From Pseudomonas sp. JAI120 (lineage in GTDB: Bacteria; Pseudomonadota; Gammaproteobacteria; Pseudomonadales; Pseudomonadaceae), in contig NZ_JACHCZ010000002.1 of NCBI RefSeq assembly GCF_014207255.1, positions 372,001-436,000 on the forward strand: 64,000 nt of DNA. The letters run 5' to 3'. Below are positions 10,299 to 18,727 of this stretch, in pieces (position 1 is the first letter of the stretch; every line of letters begins with the position of its first letter). The translations under genes and the position numbers were made by a program. The notes beneath the pieces are model-generated. The model worked only from the letters and a program-made list of their open reading frames with translations. It searched no databases and was not told where the DNA came from.

Positions 10299-11203
10299 AG
10301 CCGATCCAGTGCCTCGCCGCCGCGCTTGAACCAGTCCACCAGGTAGTCGGCCAATACTTGGGTACGCCTCGGCAGGCCGCCTTGATAAGGATGGACCAGG
10401 TACATCGGCATACTCCGCGTCTGGTAATCGCGCAGGAGCCAACGCAATCGACCGTCAGCCAATTCCGTCGGCAGTACGTAGGACGGCAAGCGGGCGATCC
10501 CGGCCCCCACCAGGGCAGCCTTCTTCAGCAGGTTGTAATGGTTGGAGGCAAAGGTGCCGCTCACCCTCACCCGCAACAACTCGTGCTGCTGGTGATACAG
10601 CCATTCCTCGCGGCCGCTGTAGTGGCTGTTGAGTAAACAGGTGTGCGCCGCAAGATCCCCAGGGGTCAGTGGTTCGCCGTGCTGCTCCAGATAAGCGGGA
10701 CTGGCACAGGTCATCTCGTGCCAGGCCAGCAGCGGCTTGGCCACCAGACGCTCGTTTTCAATCGCCCCCGAACGCACCCCCAAGTCAAAGCCGTCTCGCG
10801 CCAGATCTCGGTAGCTGTTGTTGAGCTCCAGCTCGATCTGCACCTGGGGATAGTGCTTGGAAAACTCCAGCAACAAACCATCGAAGAAGGTTTCCCCTAA
10901 TGAAACCGGAACCGTCATACGCACAGGCCCGGTCAAATCGTCCTTGAGACGCGCCAATGCCTGACGGGCGCGATCCACCTGCACCACCAGCGCTTGCGCC
11001 TGGGGCAACAACGCCGCACCGGCGGCGGTCAGGCTGAGCCTGCGTGTGGTGCGGTGCAACAAGACCACACAGAACTGCGCTTCCAAGTGGCTGATGCGCT
11101 TGGACAACTGGCCCTTGCTGCAACCCAGTTGCTCGGCCGCCACGGTAAAACTGCCGGCTTCGATCAATACGGCGAAGGCTGCCAGATCATCCATCTCGCT
11201 CAT
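10295..11203 (-). CDS. LysR-type transcriptional regulator
   Basis: A 302-aa protein with an N-terminal winged helix-turn-helix (GSFTVAAEQLGCSKGQLSKR, about residues 17-36) and a C-terminal LysR effector domain (GPVRMTVPVSLGETFFDGLL onward). It belongs to the subgroup that usually controls a divergent oxidoreductase. The neighbour read divergently is the SDR-like gene at 11422, so that is the likely target. The start MSEMDDL is chosen because the HTH begins about 15 residues later, as in family members; the longer open frame upstream runs into a REP sequence. The effector is unknown. Confidence 0.85.
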   Translation of the reverse strand: MSEMDDLAAFAVLIEAGSFTVAAEQLGCSKGQLSKRISHLEAQFCVVLLHRTTRRLSLTAAGAALLPQAQALVVQVDRARQALARLKDDLTGPVRMTVPVSLGETFFDGLLLEFSKHYPQVQIELELNNSYRDLARDGFDLGVRSGAIENERLVAKPLLAWHEMTCASPAYLEQHGEPLTPGDLAAHTCLLNSHYSGREEWLYHQQHELLRVRVSGTFASNHYNLLKKAALVGAGIARLPSYVLPTELADGRLRWLLRDYQTRSMPMYLVHPYQGGLPRRTQVLADYLVDWFKRGGEALDRL

Positions 11204-11288
11204 GGACTGTTTCCATTTGAAAACCAAAGGTTGCCTATTAGCACGTTTATCTACCTGAAAAGCCACCCTAGACTTGATGCCTACCCCT

Positions 11289-11393
11289 ACTGTAGGAGAA
11301 GGAGCTTGCTCGCGAAAATCGTCAACGATAACGCGGTCAGCCTGGTACACAGCGGCGCTTTTGCGTTTTTCGCGGGCAAGCCCGCTCCTACAG
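11289..11393. repeat. Inverted REP pair between LysR and SDR genes
   Basis: CTGTAGGAGAAGGAGCTTGC near 11290 and, inverted, GGGCAAGCCCGCTCCTACAG ending at 11393. This is a second REP class, different from the one after braG. It lies within the divergent promoter region (11204-11421), so it may have displaced or may flank the operator. The rest of that gap shows no gene. Confidence 0.7.
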
Positions 11394-11421
11394 TTCCTGA
11401 TAAACCCAGAGGAACAGCACC

Positions 11422-12021
11422 ATGAAAATCCTATTGATTGGCGCCGGCGGCACCATCGGCTCGGCAGTCAAGGCCGAACTGGCCCAGCGTCATGAGGTGA
11501 TCAGCATTGGCCGCAGCAGCGGCGACTTCCAGGTGGATATCAGCGACAGCTCCTCGATCCGCAAACTGTTCGAGCAGACCGGCAAATTCGACGCACTCGT
11601 CTGCGCTGCAGGCAACGTGAATTTCGTGGCGCTGGGGGATATGAGCGAAAGCGATTTTGAGCTGGGCTTGCGTGACAAGTTGATGGGGCAGGTCAACCTG
11701 CTGTTGATCGGCCGCGAGTATGCCAATGACGGCGCATCGTTCACCTTCACCAGTGGCATTCTCAACCGTGACCCGATCCGTACTGGCGCTTCGGCTGCGC
11801 TGGTCAATGGCGCGCTGGATGCGTTCGTCAAAGCCACTGCGATCGAACTGCCACGAGGTTTACGCATCAACTCCGTAAGCCCCACGGTCCTGCTGGAAGC
11901 CATGGGCAGCTACGCGCCGTACTTCCGTGGCTACAAGCCGGCTGCTGGCGCCGACGTGGCATTGGCCTACGCCAAAAGTGTGGAGGGCTTACAGACCGGT
12001 CAAACCTTTACCGTCGGCTGA
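11422..12021 (+). CDS. Short SDR-family protein lacking the canonical Tyr/Lys
   Basis: A 199-aa Rossmann protein. The N-terminus MKILLIGAGGTIGSAVKAEL has the NAD(P)-binding GxGGxIG loop; VCAAGNVNF corresponds to the NNAG motif; RINSVSPTVL is the usual SDR segment after the active site. Where classical SDRs have YxxxK this protein reads AALVNGAL, so neither the catalytic Tyr nor Lys is seen. The family (PRK07578-like) is shorter than standard SDRs. It may be a binding protein or use other residues. AGGA precedes the ATG. It is divergent from the LysR gene, its likely regulator. Confidence 0.8.
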   Translation: MKILLIGAGGTIGSAVKAELAQRHEVISIGRSSGDFQVDISDSSSIRKLFEQTGKFDALVCAAGNVNFVALGDMSESDFELGLRDKLMGQVNLLLIGREYANDGASFTFTSGILNRDPIRTGASAALVNGALDAFVKATAIELPRGLRINSVSPTVLLEAMGSYAPYFRGYKPAAGADVALAYAKSVEGLQTGQTFTVG

Positions 12022-12117
12022 ATGTGAAGTCGGTAAGAAATGCCTGAAGCTGGCGGACGGGGTTGTGATGCAGCGCCAGCCTGCGTAACGTGGCGGCACT
12101 TGTCTGGAGACCCGATA

Positions 12118-12789
12118 ATGCGTGCCGCCCGTACCCTCGCCCTGTTTGCCTTGCTTCCTTTGTTCGCCGCGTGCCAGATGTTCGAAAACGAGCCGGCCAA
12201 ACCGTCTACCGTCGGGCTGACCCGTATGCAGGGTGAACTCACGGCGGTGGGTGGCAAACTGCTGTTCCAGCCGTGCGACGATAAACGCAACTATGTCGTC
12301 AACGACACCAGCGGCACCAGCATCCTGCAGGAAGCCGCCTCCCTGGCCGGCCAGCAAGGAGCACTGTTTGCCGACTTGCGTGGCAAGTTCTCTGGCGTCG
12401 CCAGCGGCACCCAAGGCAGCGTCGACCTGCAACAGCTCTACCGCGTAGAGCGCTCGACCTCTGCCTGCACCGACCCGGACTTCAAGCGCATGACCCTGCG
12501 GGCCAACGGCCACAAGCCGGCCTGGGCCATGAACGTCACCGCCAAGGGCATGGTGCTGGAGCGTGAAGGCCAGCCGCCACTGGCGGTGCCTTATGTCGAA
12601 GAGCAAATCGGCGACGGCCGCTTCAACCTGATGACCGAAGCCAACAACCAGCACATCGAACTGTGGGTAGCGCCGCAACGCTGCATCGACAGCGTCAGCG
12701 GCAGCCTGCAACACATGACTGCGGAATTGCGCGTCAACGGTCAGGTACAGCGCGGTTGCGCGGCGTTTGGTGGTTCTCGGGACGACTGA
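12118..12789 (+). CDS. COG3650-like lipoprotein
   Basis: A 223-aa lipoprotein. The signal MRAARTLALFALLPLFAAC ends in a lipobox (LFAAC), so it is acylated at Cys19. The mature part has LQGEL-like and LLFQPCDDKRNYVV segments and several spaced cysteines (QPCDDK, SACTDP, QRCIDS, RGCAAF) that could form disulfides in the periplasm. The pattern resembles the COG3650/META-like envelope family of unknown function. The start is chosen at 12118 because GGAG lies upstream and the signal peptide begins there. Confidence 0.7.
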   Translation: MRAARTLALFALLPLFAACQMFENEPAKPSTVGLTRMQGELTAVGGKLLFQPCDDKRNYVVNDTSGTSILQEAASLAGQQGALFADLRGKFSGVASGTQGSVDLQQLYRVERSTSACTDPDFKRMTLRANGHKPAWAMNVTAKGMVLEREGQPPLAVPYVEEQIGDGRFNLMTEANNQHIELWVAPQRCIDSVSGSLQHMTAELRVNGQVQRGCAAFGGSRDD

Positions 12790-12895
12790 TTCAGCGCTGC
12801 GCTGTTTTAACCTGACGGAAAACCGCCATTGAGGCTTATAATCGCCGGTTTGCAAAACAGCCGGCCTCTTTGTCCGCCGCCTACCGGATCCTGTC

Positions 12896-14509
12896 ATGTT
12901 ACGAATCACCGAACTCAAGCTGCCCATCGACCATCCCGAAGAAGACCTGCGGCCTGCCATCGTGCAGCGCCTGGGCATCGCCAGTGATGACCTGCTCGAT
13001 TTCACCCTGTTCAAACGCAGCTACGACGCGCGCAAGAAGTCGTCGGAGCTGTGCTTCATCTACACCATCGACCTTAACGTGAAGGGTGAGGCCGCCCTGC
13101 TGCTCAAGTTTGCCGATGACCGCAACGTCAACCCGGCGCCGGACGTCAGCTACAAGGTAGTGGGCCAGGCCCCGGAAGGCTTGGTCGAACGGCCTGTGGT
13201 CGTCGGTTTTGGCCCGTGCGGTATCTTCGCCGGGCTGTTGCTGGCACAGATGGGCTTCAAGCCGATCATCCTCGAACGCGGCAAGGAAGTACGCCAGCGC
13301 ACCAAGGACACCTGGGGCCTGTGGCGCAAAAGCGTGCTCAACCCCGAGTCCAACGTGCAGTTCGGTGAAGGCGGCGCCGGGACCTTCTCCGACGGCAAGC
13401 TCTACAGCCAGATCAAGGACCCGAAATTCCACGGCCGCAAAGTCCTGCACGAGTTCGTCAAGGCCGGCGCGCCGGAAGAAATCCTCTACGTCAGCAAGCC
13501 GCACATCGGCACCTTCCGCCTGACCGGCGTGGTGGAAAACATGCGCGAGCAGATCATCGCCCTGGGCGGTGAAGTGCGCTTCGAGCAACGGGTGACCGAC
13601 GTGCTGATCGAAGACGGCCAGTTGAATGGCGTGGTCATCGACGGTGGTGAGCAGATCCTCTCCAAGCATGTGATCCTGACCCTCGGCCACAGCGCCCGCG
13701 ACACCTTCCGCATGCTCCACGGCCGTGGTGTATACATGGAAGCCAAACCGTTCTCGGTGGGTTTCCGGATCGAACACCCGCAATCGCTGATCGACGCCGC
13801 GCGCCTGGGCAAATATGCCGGGCACCCAAAGCTGGGCGCCGCCGACTACAAGCTGGTGCACCACGCCAAGAACGGCCGTTCGGTCTACAGCTTCTGCATG
13901 TGCCCGGGTGGCACCGTGGTGGCCGCGACCTCCGAGCCGAACCGTGTGGTGACCAACGGCATGAGCCAGTACTCGCGTAACGAGCGCAATGCCAACTCCG
14001 GCATCGTGGTCGGCATCACGCCGGAAGTGGATTACCCAGGCGGCCCGCTGGCGGGTATCGAGTTGCAGGAGCGCCTGGAGTCCCACGCCTACATCCTCGG
14101 CGGCAGCAACTACGAGGCCCCGGCACAGTTGGTCGGCGACTTTATCGCCGGTAAGCCGTCCACGGCCATCGGCAGTGTGGAACCGTCCTACAAGCCAGGT
14201 GTGTCCCTGGGGGACCTGGCGCTGGCCTTGCCGGACTTCGCCATCGAAGCGATCCGCGAAGCACTGCCGGCGTTCGAGAAGCAGATCAAGGGCTACTCGC
14301 TGCACGATGCCGTGTTGACCGGTATCGAGACGCGCACCTCGTCGCCGCTGCGGATTACCCGTGACGAATCGATGCAGAGCTTGAACGTGAAAGGCCTGTT
14401 CCCGGCCGGTGAAGGCGCTGGCTATGCGGGCGGGATTCTGTCGGCCGGTGTTGACGGGATTCGGATTGCCGAGGCGTTGGCGCGGGATATGCTCGGCATC
14501 GAGGCCTGA
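12896..14509 (+). CDS. FAD-dependent NAD(P)-type oxidoreductase (COG2509)
   Basis: A 537-aa cytoplasmic flavoprotein. An N-terminal region of about 95 residues with a partial ACT/ferredoxin-like look (MLRITELKLPIDHPEEDL) is followed by an FAD-binding Rossmann fold (PVVVGFGPCGIFAGLLLAQM, about residue 100) and ERGKEV. FGEGGAGTFSDGKL and the C-terminal GLFPAGEGAGYAGGILSAGVDG are hallmarks of COG2509 'uncharacterised FAD-dependent dehydrogenases'. The substrate is not known. It is monocistronic, with a terminator hairpin shared with the convergent PLP enzyme. Confidence 0.85.
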   Translation: MLRITELKLPIDHPEEDLRPAIVQRLGIASDDLLDFTLFKRSYDARKKSSELCFIYTIDLNVKGEAALLLKFADDRNVNPAPDVSYKVVGQAPEGLVERPVVVGFGPCGIFAGLLLAQMGFKPIILERGKEVRQRTKDTWGLWRKSVLNPESNVQFGEGGAGTFSDGKLYSQIKDPKFHGRKVLHEFVKAGAPEEILYVSKPHIGTFRLTGVVENMREQIIALGGEVRFEQRVTDVLIEDGQLNGVVIDGGEQILSKHVILTLGHSARDTFRMLHGRGVYMEAKPFSVGFRIEHPQSLIDAARLGKYAGHPKLGAADYKLVHHAKNGRSVYSFCMCPGGTVVAATSEPNRVVTNGMSQYSRNERNANSGIVVGITPEVDYPGGPLAGIELQERLESHAYILGGSNYEAPAQLVGDFIAGKPSTAIGSVEPSYKPGVSLGDLALALPDFAIEAIREALPAFEKQIKGYSLHDAVLTGIETRTSSPLRITRDESMQSLNVKGLFPAGEGAGYAGGILSAGVDGIRIAEALARDMLGIEA

Positions 14510-14526
14510 GAACAGCGCAAATTAAA

Positions 14527-14553
14527 TGTGGAGGGGGCAAGCCCCCTCCCACA
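14527..14553. terminator. Bidirectional terminator between convergent genes
   Basis: GTGGAGGGGGC-AA-GCCCCCTCCCAC forms a very GC-rich stem and lies between the stops of the FAD enzyme and the PLP enzyme. It also resembles a single REP/REPIN core, so a repeat may have been recruited as the terminator. Confidence 0.7.
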
Positions 14554-14569
14554 TTGGTTTTGCGTTGTA

Positions 14570-15664
14570 TCAGATATTCGCGCGCAGGATGTCGGCTGGC
14601 AATGGCTCGCCCTGCTCCACGCTGGCCGCAACGGCCGTGATCAACCCCTCGAGCGCATAGCCCTGCCCCGCCAACCACGCCTGATCGTAATAGGTCGTTG
14701 CATACCGCTCGCCCCCATCACACAAGATCGCCACGATCGAACCTGACTGCCCCGCCGCTTTCATCTGCTGCGCCGCCACCAATGCGCCAATCAGGTTGGT
14801 CCCGCTGGAACCGCCGACTCGCCGCCCCAGGCGTTCAGCCAGGTAATGCATGGCCGCCAGCGACAGCGCATCCGGCACCTTGACCATCGCATCAATCACG
14901 TTGGGTAGAAACGACGCCTCGACCCGTGGCCGGCCAATGCCTTCGATACGCGAACCGCAGTCCAGGCGCAGGCTGGCGTCGCCGCTCCGGTAGAAATCGA
15001 AAAACACCGAGCGCTCGGCATCGGCACACAACACGCGGGTGCAGTGCTGGCGATAACGCACATAACGGCCCAGCGTCGCGGTGGTGCCGCCGGTACCGGG
15101 GCTGGAAATCAACCAGCTCGGTTCCGGGTGCTGCTCAAAGCGCATCTGCTGGAAGATCGACTCGGCGATGTTGTTGTTCGCCCGCCAGTCGGTGGCACGC
15201 TCGGCATAAGTGAACTGATCCATGAAATGACCGCCGCTTTCCTGCGCCAAGCGTTCGGACTCGGCGTAGATCTGCGTGGGATCCTGTACCAGATGGCTCT
15301 TGCCGCCGTAGAACGCAATCTGCGCGATCTTTTCCTGGGATGTCGTGGCGGGCATCACCGCAATGAACGGCACCCCGAGCAGCCGGGCAAAGTACGCTTC
15401 GGAAATCGCCGTCGACCCGCTGGATGCTTCAATCACCGGTGCGCCCGGCTTGAGCCAACCATTACACAGCGCGTACAGGAACAGCGAACGGGCCAGCCGA
15501 TGTTTCAGGCTGCCGGTGGGGTGGCTGGATTCATCCTTGAAGTACAACTCGATGCCCGGCAGGCCCGGTAGCGGTAACGGAATCAGATGCGTGTCAGCGC
15601 TGCGCTGGAAGTCCGCTTCAATGATGCGAATGGCTTCGCGGGCCCAGGGACGGTGGTCGCTCAT
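14570..15664 (-). CDS. PLP-dependent cysteine synthase-family enzyme
   Basis: A 364-aa fold-type II PLP enzyme. The PLP lysine is K54 in [12 protein letters not shown]; the substrate loop is [15 protein letters not shown]; the phosphate-binding Gly-rich loop is [13 protein letters not shown]. It is shorter and diverged from CysK/CysM, and the group is annotated only as 'PLP-dependent cysteine synthase family'. Cysteine desulfhydration or beta-replacement is inferred from the fold. The start [12 protein letters not shown] is preferred to an upstream in-frame ATG at 15721 because it gives family length. Confidence 0.8.
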   Translation of the reverse strand: MSDHRPWAREAIRIIEADFQRSADTHLIPLPLPGLPGIELYFKDESSHPTGSLKHRLARSLFLYALCNGWLKPGAPVIEASSGSTAISEAYFARLLGVPFIAVMPATTSQEKIAQIAFYGGKSHLVQDPTQIYAESERLAQESGGHFMDQFTYAERATDWRANNNIAESIFQQMRFEQHPEPSWLISSPGTGGTTATLGRYVRYRQHCTRVLCADAERSVFFDFYRSGDASLRLDCGSRIEGIGRPRVEASFLPNVIDAMVKVPDALSLAAMHYLAERLGRRVGGSSGTNLIGALVAAQQMKAAGQSGSIVAILCDGGERYATTYYDQAWLAGQGYALEGLITAVAASVEQGEPLPADILRANI

Positions 15665-15737
15665 GAGGGAGATCTCTAAGGATTTCAGCACCAAGCTTAG
15701 GATGTTTCCAACACTGCACACAGATACAGTGACGACT

Positions 15738-15755
15738 CAATTGGACACACAATTG
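15738..15755. promoter_or_regulatory. Twin CAATTG repeat in divergent intergenic region
   Basis: CAATTG-GACACA-CAATTG lies between the PLP enzyme and nhaA. Each half is itself palindromic, so the site is symmetric and operator-like. No regulator gene is adjacent. The remainder of the 216-bp gap contains AT-rich promoter-like sequence and no gene. Confidence 0.3.
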
Positions 15756-15880
15756 CTAGGCTTTGACGCTACGCCACCCTAGCGCATCTCTTATAACAAA
15801 TAAGAATATAACTTTTGTTTTAACAACTAACGGTACGGGTTAGGGTACCCACCTGTTGAACCTGGATTGGAGAGCATCCC

Positions 15881-17056
15881 TTGCCTCTGCGTAGCACTTT
15901 CACCCGTTTTTTCCAGCTGGAAGCCGCCAGCGGCCTGTTGTTGATCGCCGCTGCCGCCTTGGCGCTGATCATCAACAACTCTCCGTTGTCGCACCTGTAT
16001 GGCGCATTTCTCGACGTGCCGGTGGTAGCCCAGATCGGCGCGCTGCAAATCGCCAAGCCCGCGCTGCTGTGGATCAACGATGGCCTGATGGCCCTGTTCT
16101 TTCTGCTGATCGGCCTGGAGGTCAAGCGCGAGCTGCTTGACGGTCACCTGTCCAAGCCTTCGCAAGTGGTGCTGCCCGGCGCAGCCGCCATCGGCGGTAT
16201 GGTGGTGCCGGCGCTGATCTACTGGGCCATCAACAAGGACTACCCCGCCGCCCTCTCCGGCTGGGCAATCCCGATGGCCACCGACATCGCCTTCGCACTG
16301 GGCGTCCTGGCACTGCTGGGCAAGCGGGTGCCGGTGTCCTTGAAGCTGTTCCTGATGACCCTGGCCATCATCGACGACCTTGGCGCGATCATTGTTATTG
16401 CAGTGTTCTATTCCGCCGACCTGTCCGGTGCAGCCCTGGCCGGCGCGGGCGCCTGCCTGGTTGCCTTGATTGCAATGAATCGCCTGGGCGTGATCAAGCT
16501 CATGCCCTACCTGATCATCGGCCTGATCCTGTGGGTGTGCGTACTCAAGAGCGGCGTGCACGCCACCCTGGCCGGCGTGACCCTGGCGTTCTGCATCCCG
16601 ATGCGCACCAAAAATGCTGAACCCTCGCCGCTGCTCACGCTGGAACACGCCCTGCATCCGTGGGTGGCCTACGGCATCCTGCCGCTGTTCGCCTTTGCCA
16701 ACGCCGGTGTGTCACTCACCGGGGTCAGCCTGGAAAGCTTCACCCACCACGTGCCCATGGGCATTGCCGCCGGCCTGCTGATCGGCAAGACCGTCGGTGT
16801 GTTCGGCTTCACCTGGCTGGCCATCAAGACCGGCCTCGCAGCACTGCCGGGCGGCGCCAACTGGGGCCAGGTCTTCGGCGTGGCAATCCTGTGCGGCATC
16901 GGCTTCACCATGAGCCTGTTTGTCGGCTCCCTGGCGTTTGTGCCGGGTGCCAGTGAGTTTGCCGGGGAGGATCGAATGGGGATTCTGACCGGGTCGATAC
17001 TCGCGGCGTGTATCGGGTATGTAGTGACGGCGATGGCGAGTCGCAAAAAAGCCTGA
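15881..17056 (+). CDS. nhaA: Na+/H+ antiporter NhaA
   Basis: A 391-aa inner-membrane Na+/H+ antiporter that exports Na+ for protons and protects against salt and alkaline stress. The essential aspartates are present: D135 in [10 protein letters not shown] and D165-D166 in IIDDLGAI, matching E. coli D133, D163 and D164. About twelve hydrophobic segments are seen. The start is a TTG with GGAGAG seven bases upstream; no ATG gives family length. It is monocistronic, ending at a strong terminator. Confidence 0.95.
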   Translation: MPLRSTFTRFFQLEAASGLLLIAAAALALIINNSPLSHLYGAFLDVPVVAQIGALQIAKPALLWINDGLMALFFLLIGLEVKRELLDGHLSKPSQVVLPGAAAIGGMVVPALIYWAINKDYPAALSGWAIPMATDIAFALGVLALLGKRVPVSLKLFLMTLAIIDDLGAIIVIAVFYSADLSGAALAGAGACLVALIAMNRLGVIKLMPYLIIGLILWVCVLKSGVHATLAGVTLAFCIPMRTKNAEPSPLLTLEHALHPWVAYGILPLFAFANAGVSLTGVSLESFTHHVPMGIAAGLLIGKTVGVFGFTWLAIKTGLAALPGGANWGQVFGVAILCGIGFTMSLFVGSLAFVPGASEFAGEDRMGILTGSILAACIGYVVTAMASRKKA

Positions 17057-17077
17057 GCCGACTGAAACGCAGCCCAT

Positions 17078-17112
17078 AAAAAACCCCAACCGGTCACCCG
17101 GTTGGGGTTTTT
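17078..17112. terminator. Bidirectional intrinsic terminator
   Basis: AAAAACCCCAACCGG-TCAC-CCGGTTGGGGTTTTT: a long stem flanked by A-run and T-run, serving both nhaA (+) and the convergent lipoprotein gene (-). Confidence 0.9.
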
Positions 17113-17133
17113 CTTTTGCCTGCGGCTTACCGG

Positions 17134-17598
17134 TCAGCGAGTAACGCGGCTGGTGCCATCAACGGTCATGATGCGTACGCGATCACCGATGCGGAAGATT
17201 TCATTTTCCTGCACGGCTTGTACGTAGGCGCGCATGCTGCCGTCGTCTTCGCGAACGGTGATTTCCACGCCCTGGGTGCGGGTCAGGCCTTCTTCGGTGG
17301 CCGAGCCCAACAGGCCGCCAGCCACGGCGCCGATCACGGCAGTCACGATACTGCCACGGCCACCGCCGATGGCGCTGCCGCCAACACCGCCGATCACCGC
17401 ACCAGCAGCGCCGCCGATTGGGGTCTTGGTGCCTTCGATTTTCACCGGGCGCAGGGATTCGATGGTACCCATGCGCACGGTCTGTACACGACGCGCTTCG
17501 TCACGGGAGTACGAGTCGCCGGTCAGACTCGAAGCGCAGCCGCCCAGCAGAAGCGACAGGGTGGTAAAGCAGGCAACCAGTAAAACGGACTTACGCAT
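17134..17598 (-). CDS. Glycine-zipper outer-membrane lipoprotein (SlyB/PcpY-like)
   Basis: A 154-aa lipoprotein. MRKSVLLVACFTTLSLLLGGC gives a signal peptide with lipobox LLGGC. The middle has a glycine-zipper 2TM pattern (GAAGAVIGGVGGSAIGGG, then AVIGAVAGGLLGS), as in SlyB/Rick_17kDa family proteins. The C-terminal half (GVEITVREDDGSMRAYVQ...FRIGDRVRIM) is the usual beta-rich tail. It probably has an envelope-integrity role. The start at 17598 fits the signal peptide; an upstream in-frame ATG at 17682 lacks one. Confidence 0.85.
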   Translation of the reverse strand: MRKSVLLVACFTTLSLLLGGCASSLTGDSYSRDEARRVQTVRMGTIESLRPVKIEGTKTPIGGAAGAVIGGVGGSAIGGGRGSIVTAVIGAVAGGLLGSATEEGLTRTQGVEITVREDDGSMRAYVQAVQENEIFRIGDRVRIMTVDGTSRVTR

Positions 17599-17755
17599 AG
17601 CATCAACTCCAAAGGACAGGTATTCATTAAACGCTGCGGCTTGACGCCTGTCACGGCAAGCCAGGCAGAAAATTGCTTTCATTCAGCCTCAGTACAGAGA
17701 CCTCATACCAGAGATACCGACCAACGGTACCACTCTCATCGTAACCAGGAACTTC

Positions 17756-18016
17756 ATGGACTATTTCATCATTGTAGTCATTACCGTCGCCGGCCTGTAC
17801 TTCCATGGCTGGTTGTACCTGCGTATCAAACGCTGGATAGACCGCGACCTGGCACTCTCCCTGGCGGGCGAAGACCTGCACAAGCGCGCCTATATGTTGC
17901 AACAACTGGAGCAGGCTCGGGCGTCTAAGATCAAGCGAGGCGACTTGCCGCAGTGGCTGAAGAACGCCGCACAGCACTACACAGCCGAAGCCTCTTCAAC
18001 AGAGACTTCGGTGTGA
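17756..18016 (+). CDS. Small single-span membrane protein, function unknown
   Basis: An 86-aa protein starting MDYFIIVVITVAGLYFHGWL, a single N-terminal membrane span, followed by a basic segment (LRIKRWIDRDLAL) and a helical hydrophilic tail with AYMLQQLEQARASKIKR. AGGAAC lies just upstream of the ATG. I do not recognise a named family. It sits between the glycine-zipper lipoprotein (divergent) and pdxH (convergent), so it is transcribed alone. The coding bias looks native. Confidence 0.65.
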   Translation: MDYFIIVVITVAGLYFHGWLYLRIKRWIDRDLALSLAGEDLHKRAYMLQQLEQARASKIKRGDLPQWLKNAAQHYTAEASSTETSV

Positions 18017-18052
18017 TCGACATCATTCCAGTGGGATGACGAAAGGTGCCGC

Positions 18053-18700
18053 TCAGGGCGCCAGGCGCTCGCGGGACCATTCGGTCCCTTGCAGGCGGTA
18101 GTTCAGGCGATCATGCAGGCGGCTGGCGCGGCCTTGCCAGAACTCGATACGCTCCGGCAACAGGCGATAGCCTCCCCAATGCTCGGGGCAATCGGGCTGG
18201 GTATCGCTGAAACGCTGTTCGGTGGCCTTGAGCAGGTCCTGGAGTTCTTCACGGTCGCGAATGACCTGGCTCTGCGGAGAGGCCCAGGCGCCTAAACGAC
18301 TGCCCAGGGGGCGGACCTGATAATAAGCGTCGGACTCCTCAGGCGTGACCTTGACCACCCGCCCTTCAATGCGCACCTGGCGTTCCAGGGTCGGCCAGAA
18401 GAACGTCATGGCCGCAAACGGCCGCGCCGCGAGCTGTTCACCCTTGGCACTCTGATAGTTGGTGAAGAAGGTAAAGCCCTGCGCATCCAGGCCCTTGAGC
18501 AGCAGGATGCGGCAGTGCGGGCGACCGTCCTGGTCGACCGTAGCCAGGGTCATGGCATTGGCTTCCACCGGTGGCTGCTCGGTTTTCACCGCATCGGCAA
18601 ACCACTGGTGGAACAACGCAAACGGCTCGTTCGGGGCCTGGGCCTCGCTCAAACCGTCCCGTGTGTAGTCACGGCGCATATCGGCCAGTGCCTGAGTCAT
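18053..18700 (-). CDS. pdxH: Pyridoxamine 5'-phosphate oxidase
   Basis: A 215-aa FMN enzyme that oxidises pyridoxine/pyridoxamine 5'-phosphate to PLP in vitamin B6 synthesis and salvage. [39 protein letters not shown] and the C-terminal [18 protein letters not shown] are family signatures with FMN- and PLP-binding Arg/Ser residues. Length is exactly typical. The gene is followed upstream on the same strand by the OmpA-like lipoprotein gene 27 bases away. Confidence 0.95.
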   Translation of the reverse strand: MTQALADMRRDYTRDGLSEAQAPNEPFALFHQWFADAVKTEQPPVEANAMTLATVDQDGRPHCRILLLKGLDAQGFTFFTNYQSAKGEQLAARPFAAMTFFWPTLERQVRIEGRVVKVTPEESDAYYQVRPLGSRLGAWASPQSQVIRDREELQDLLKATEQRFSDTQPDCPEHWGGYRLLPERIEFWQGRASRLHDRLNYRLQGTEWSRERLAP

Positions 18701-18727
18701 GCGGCTTTATCCTCGTGGTTCAGCGGA

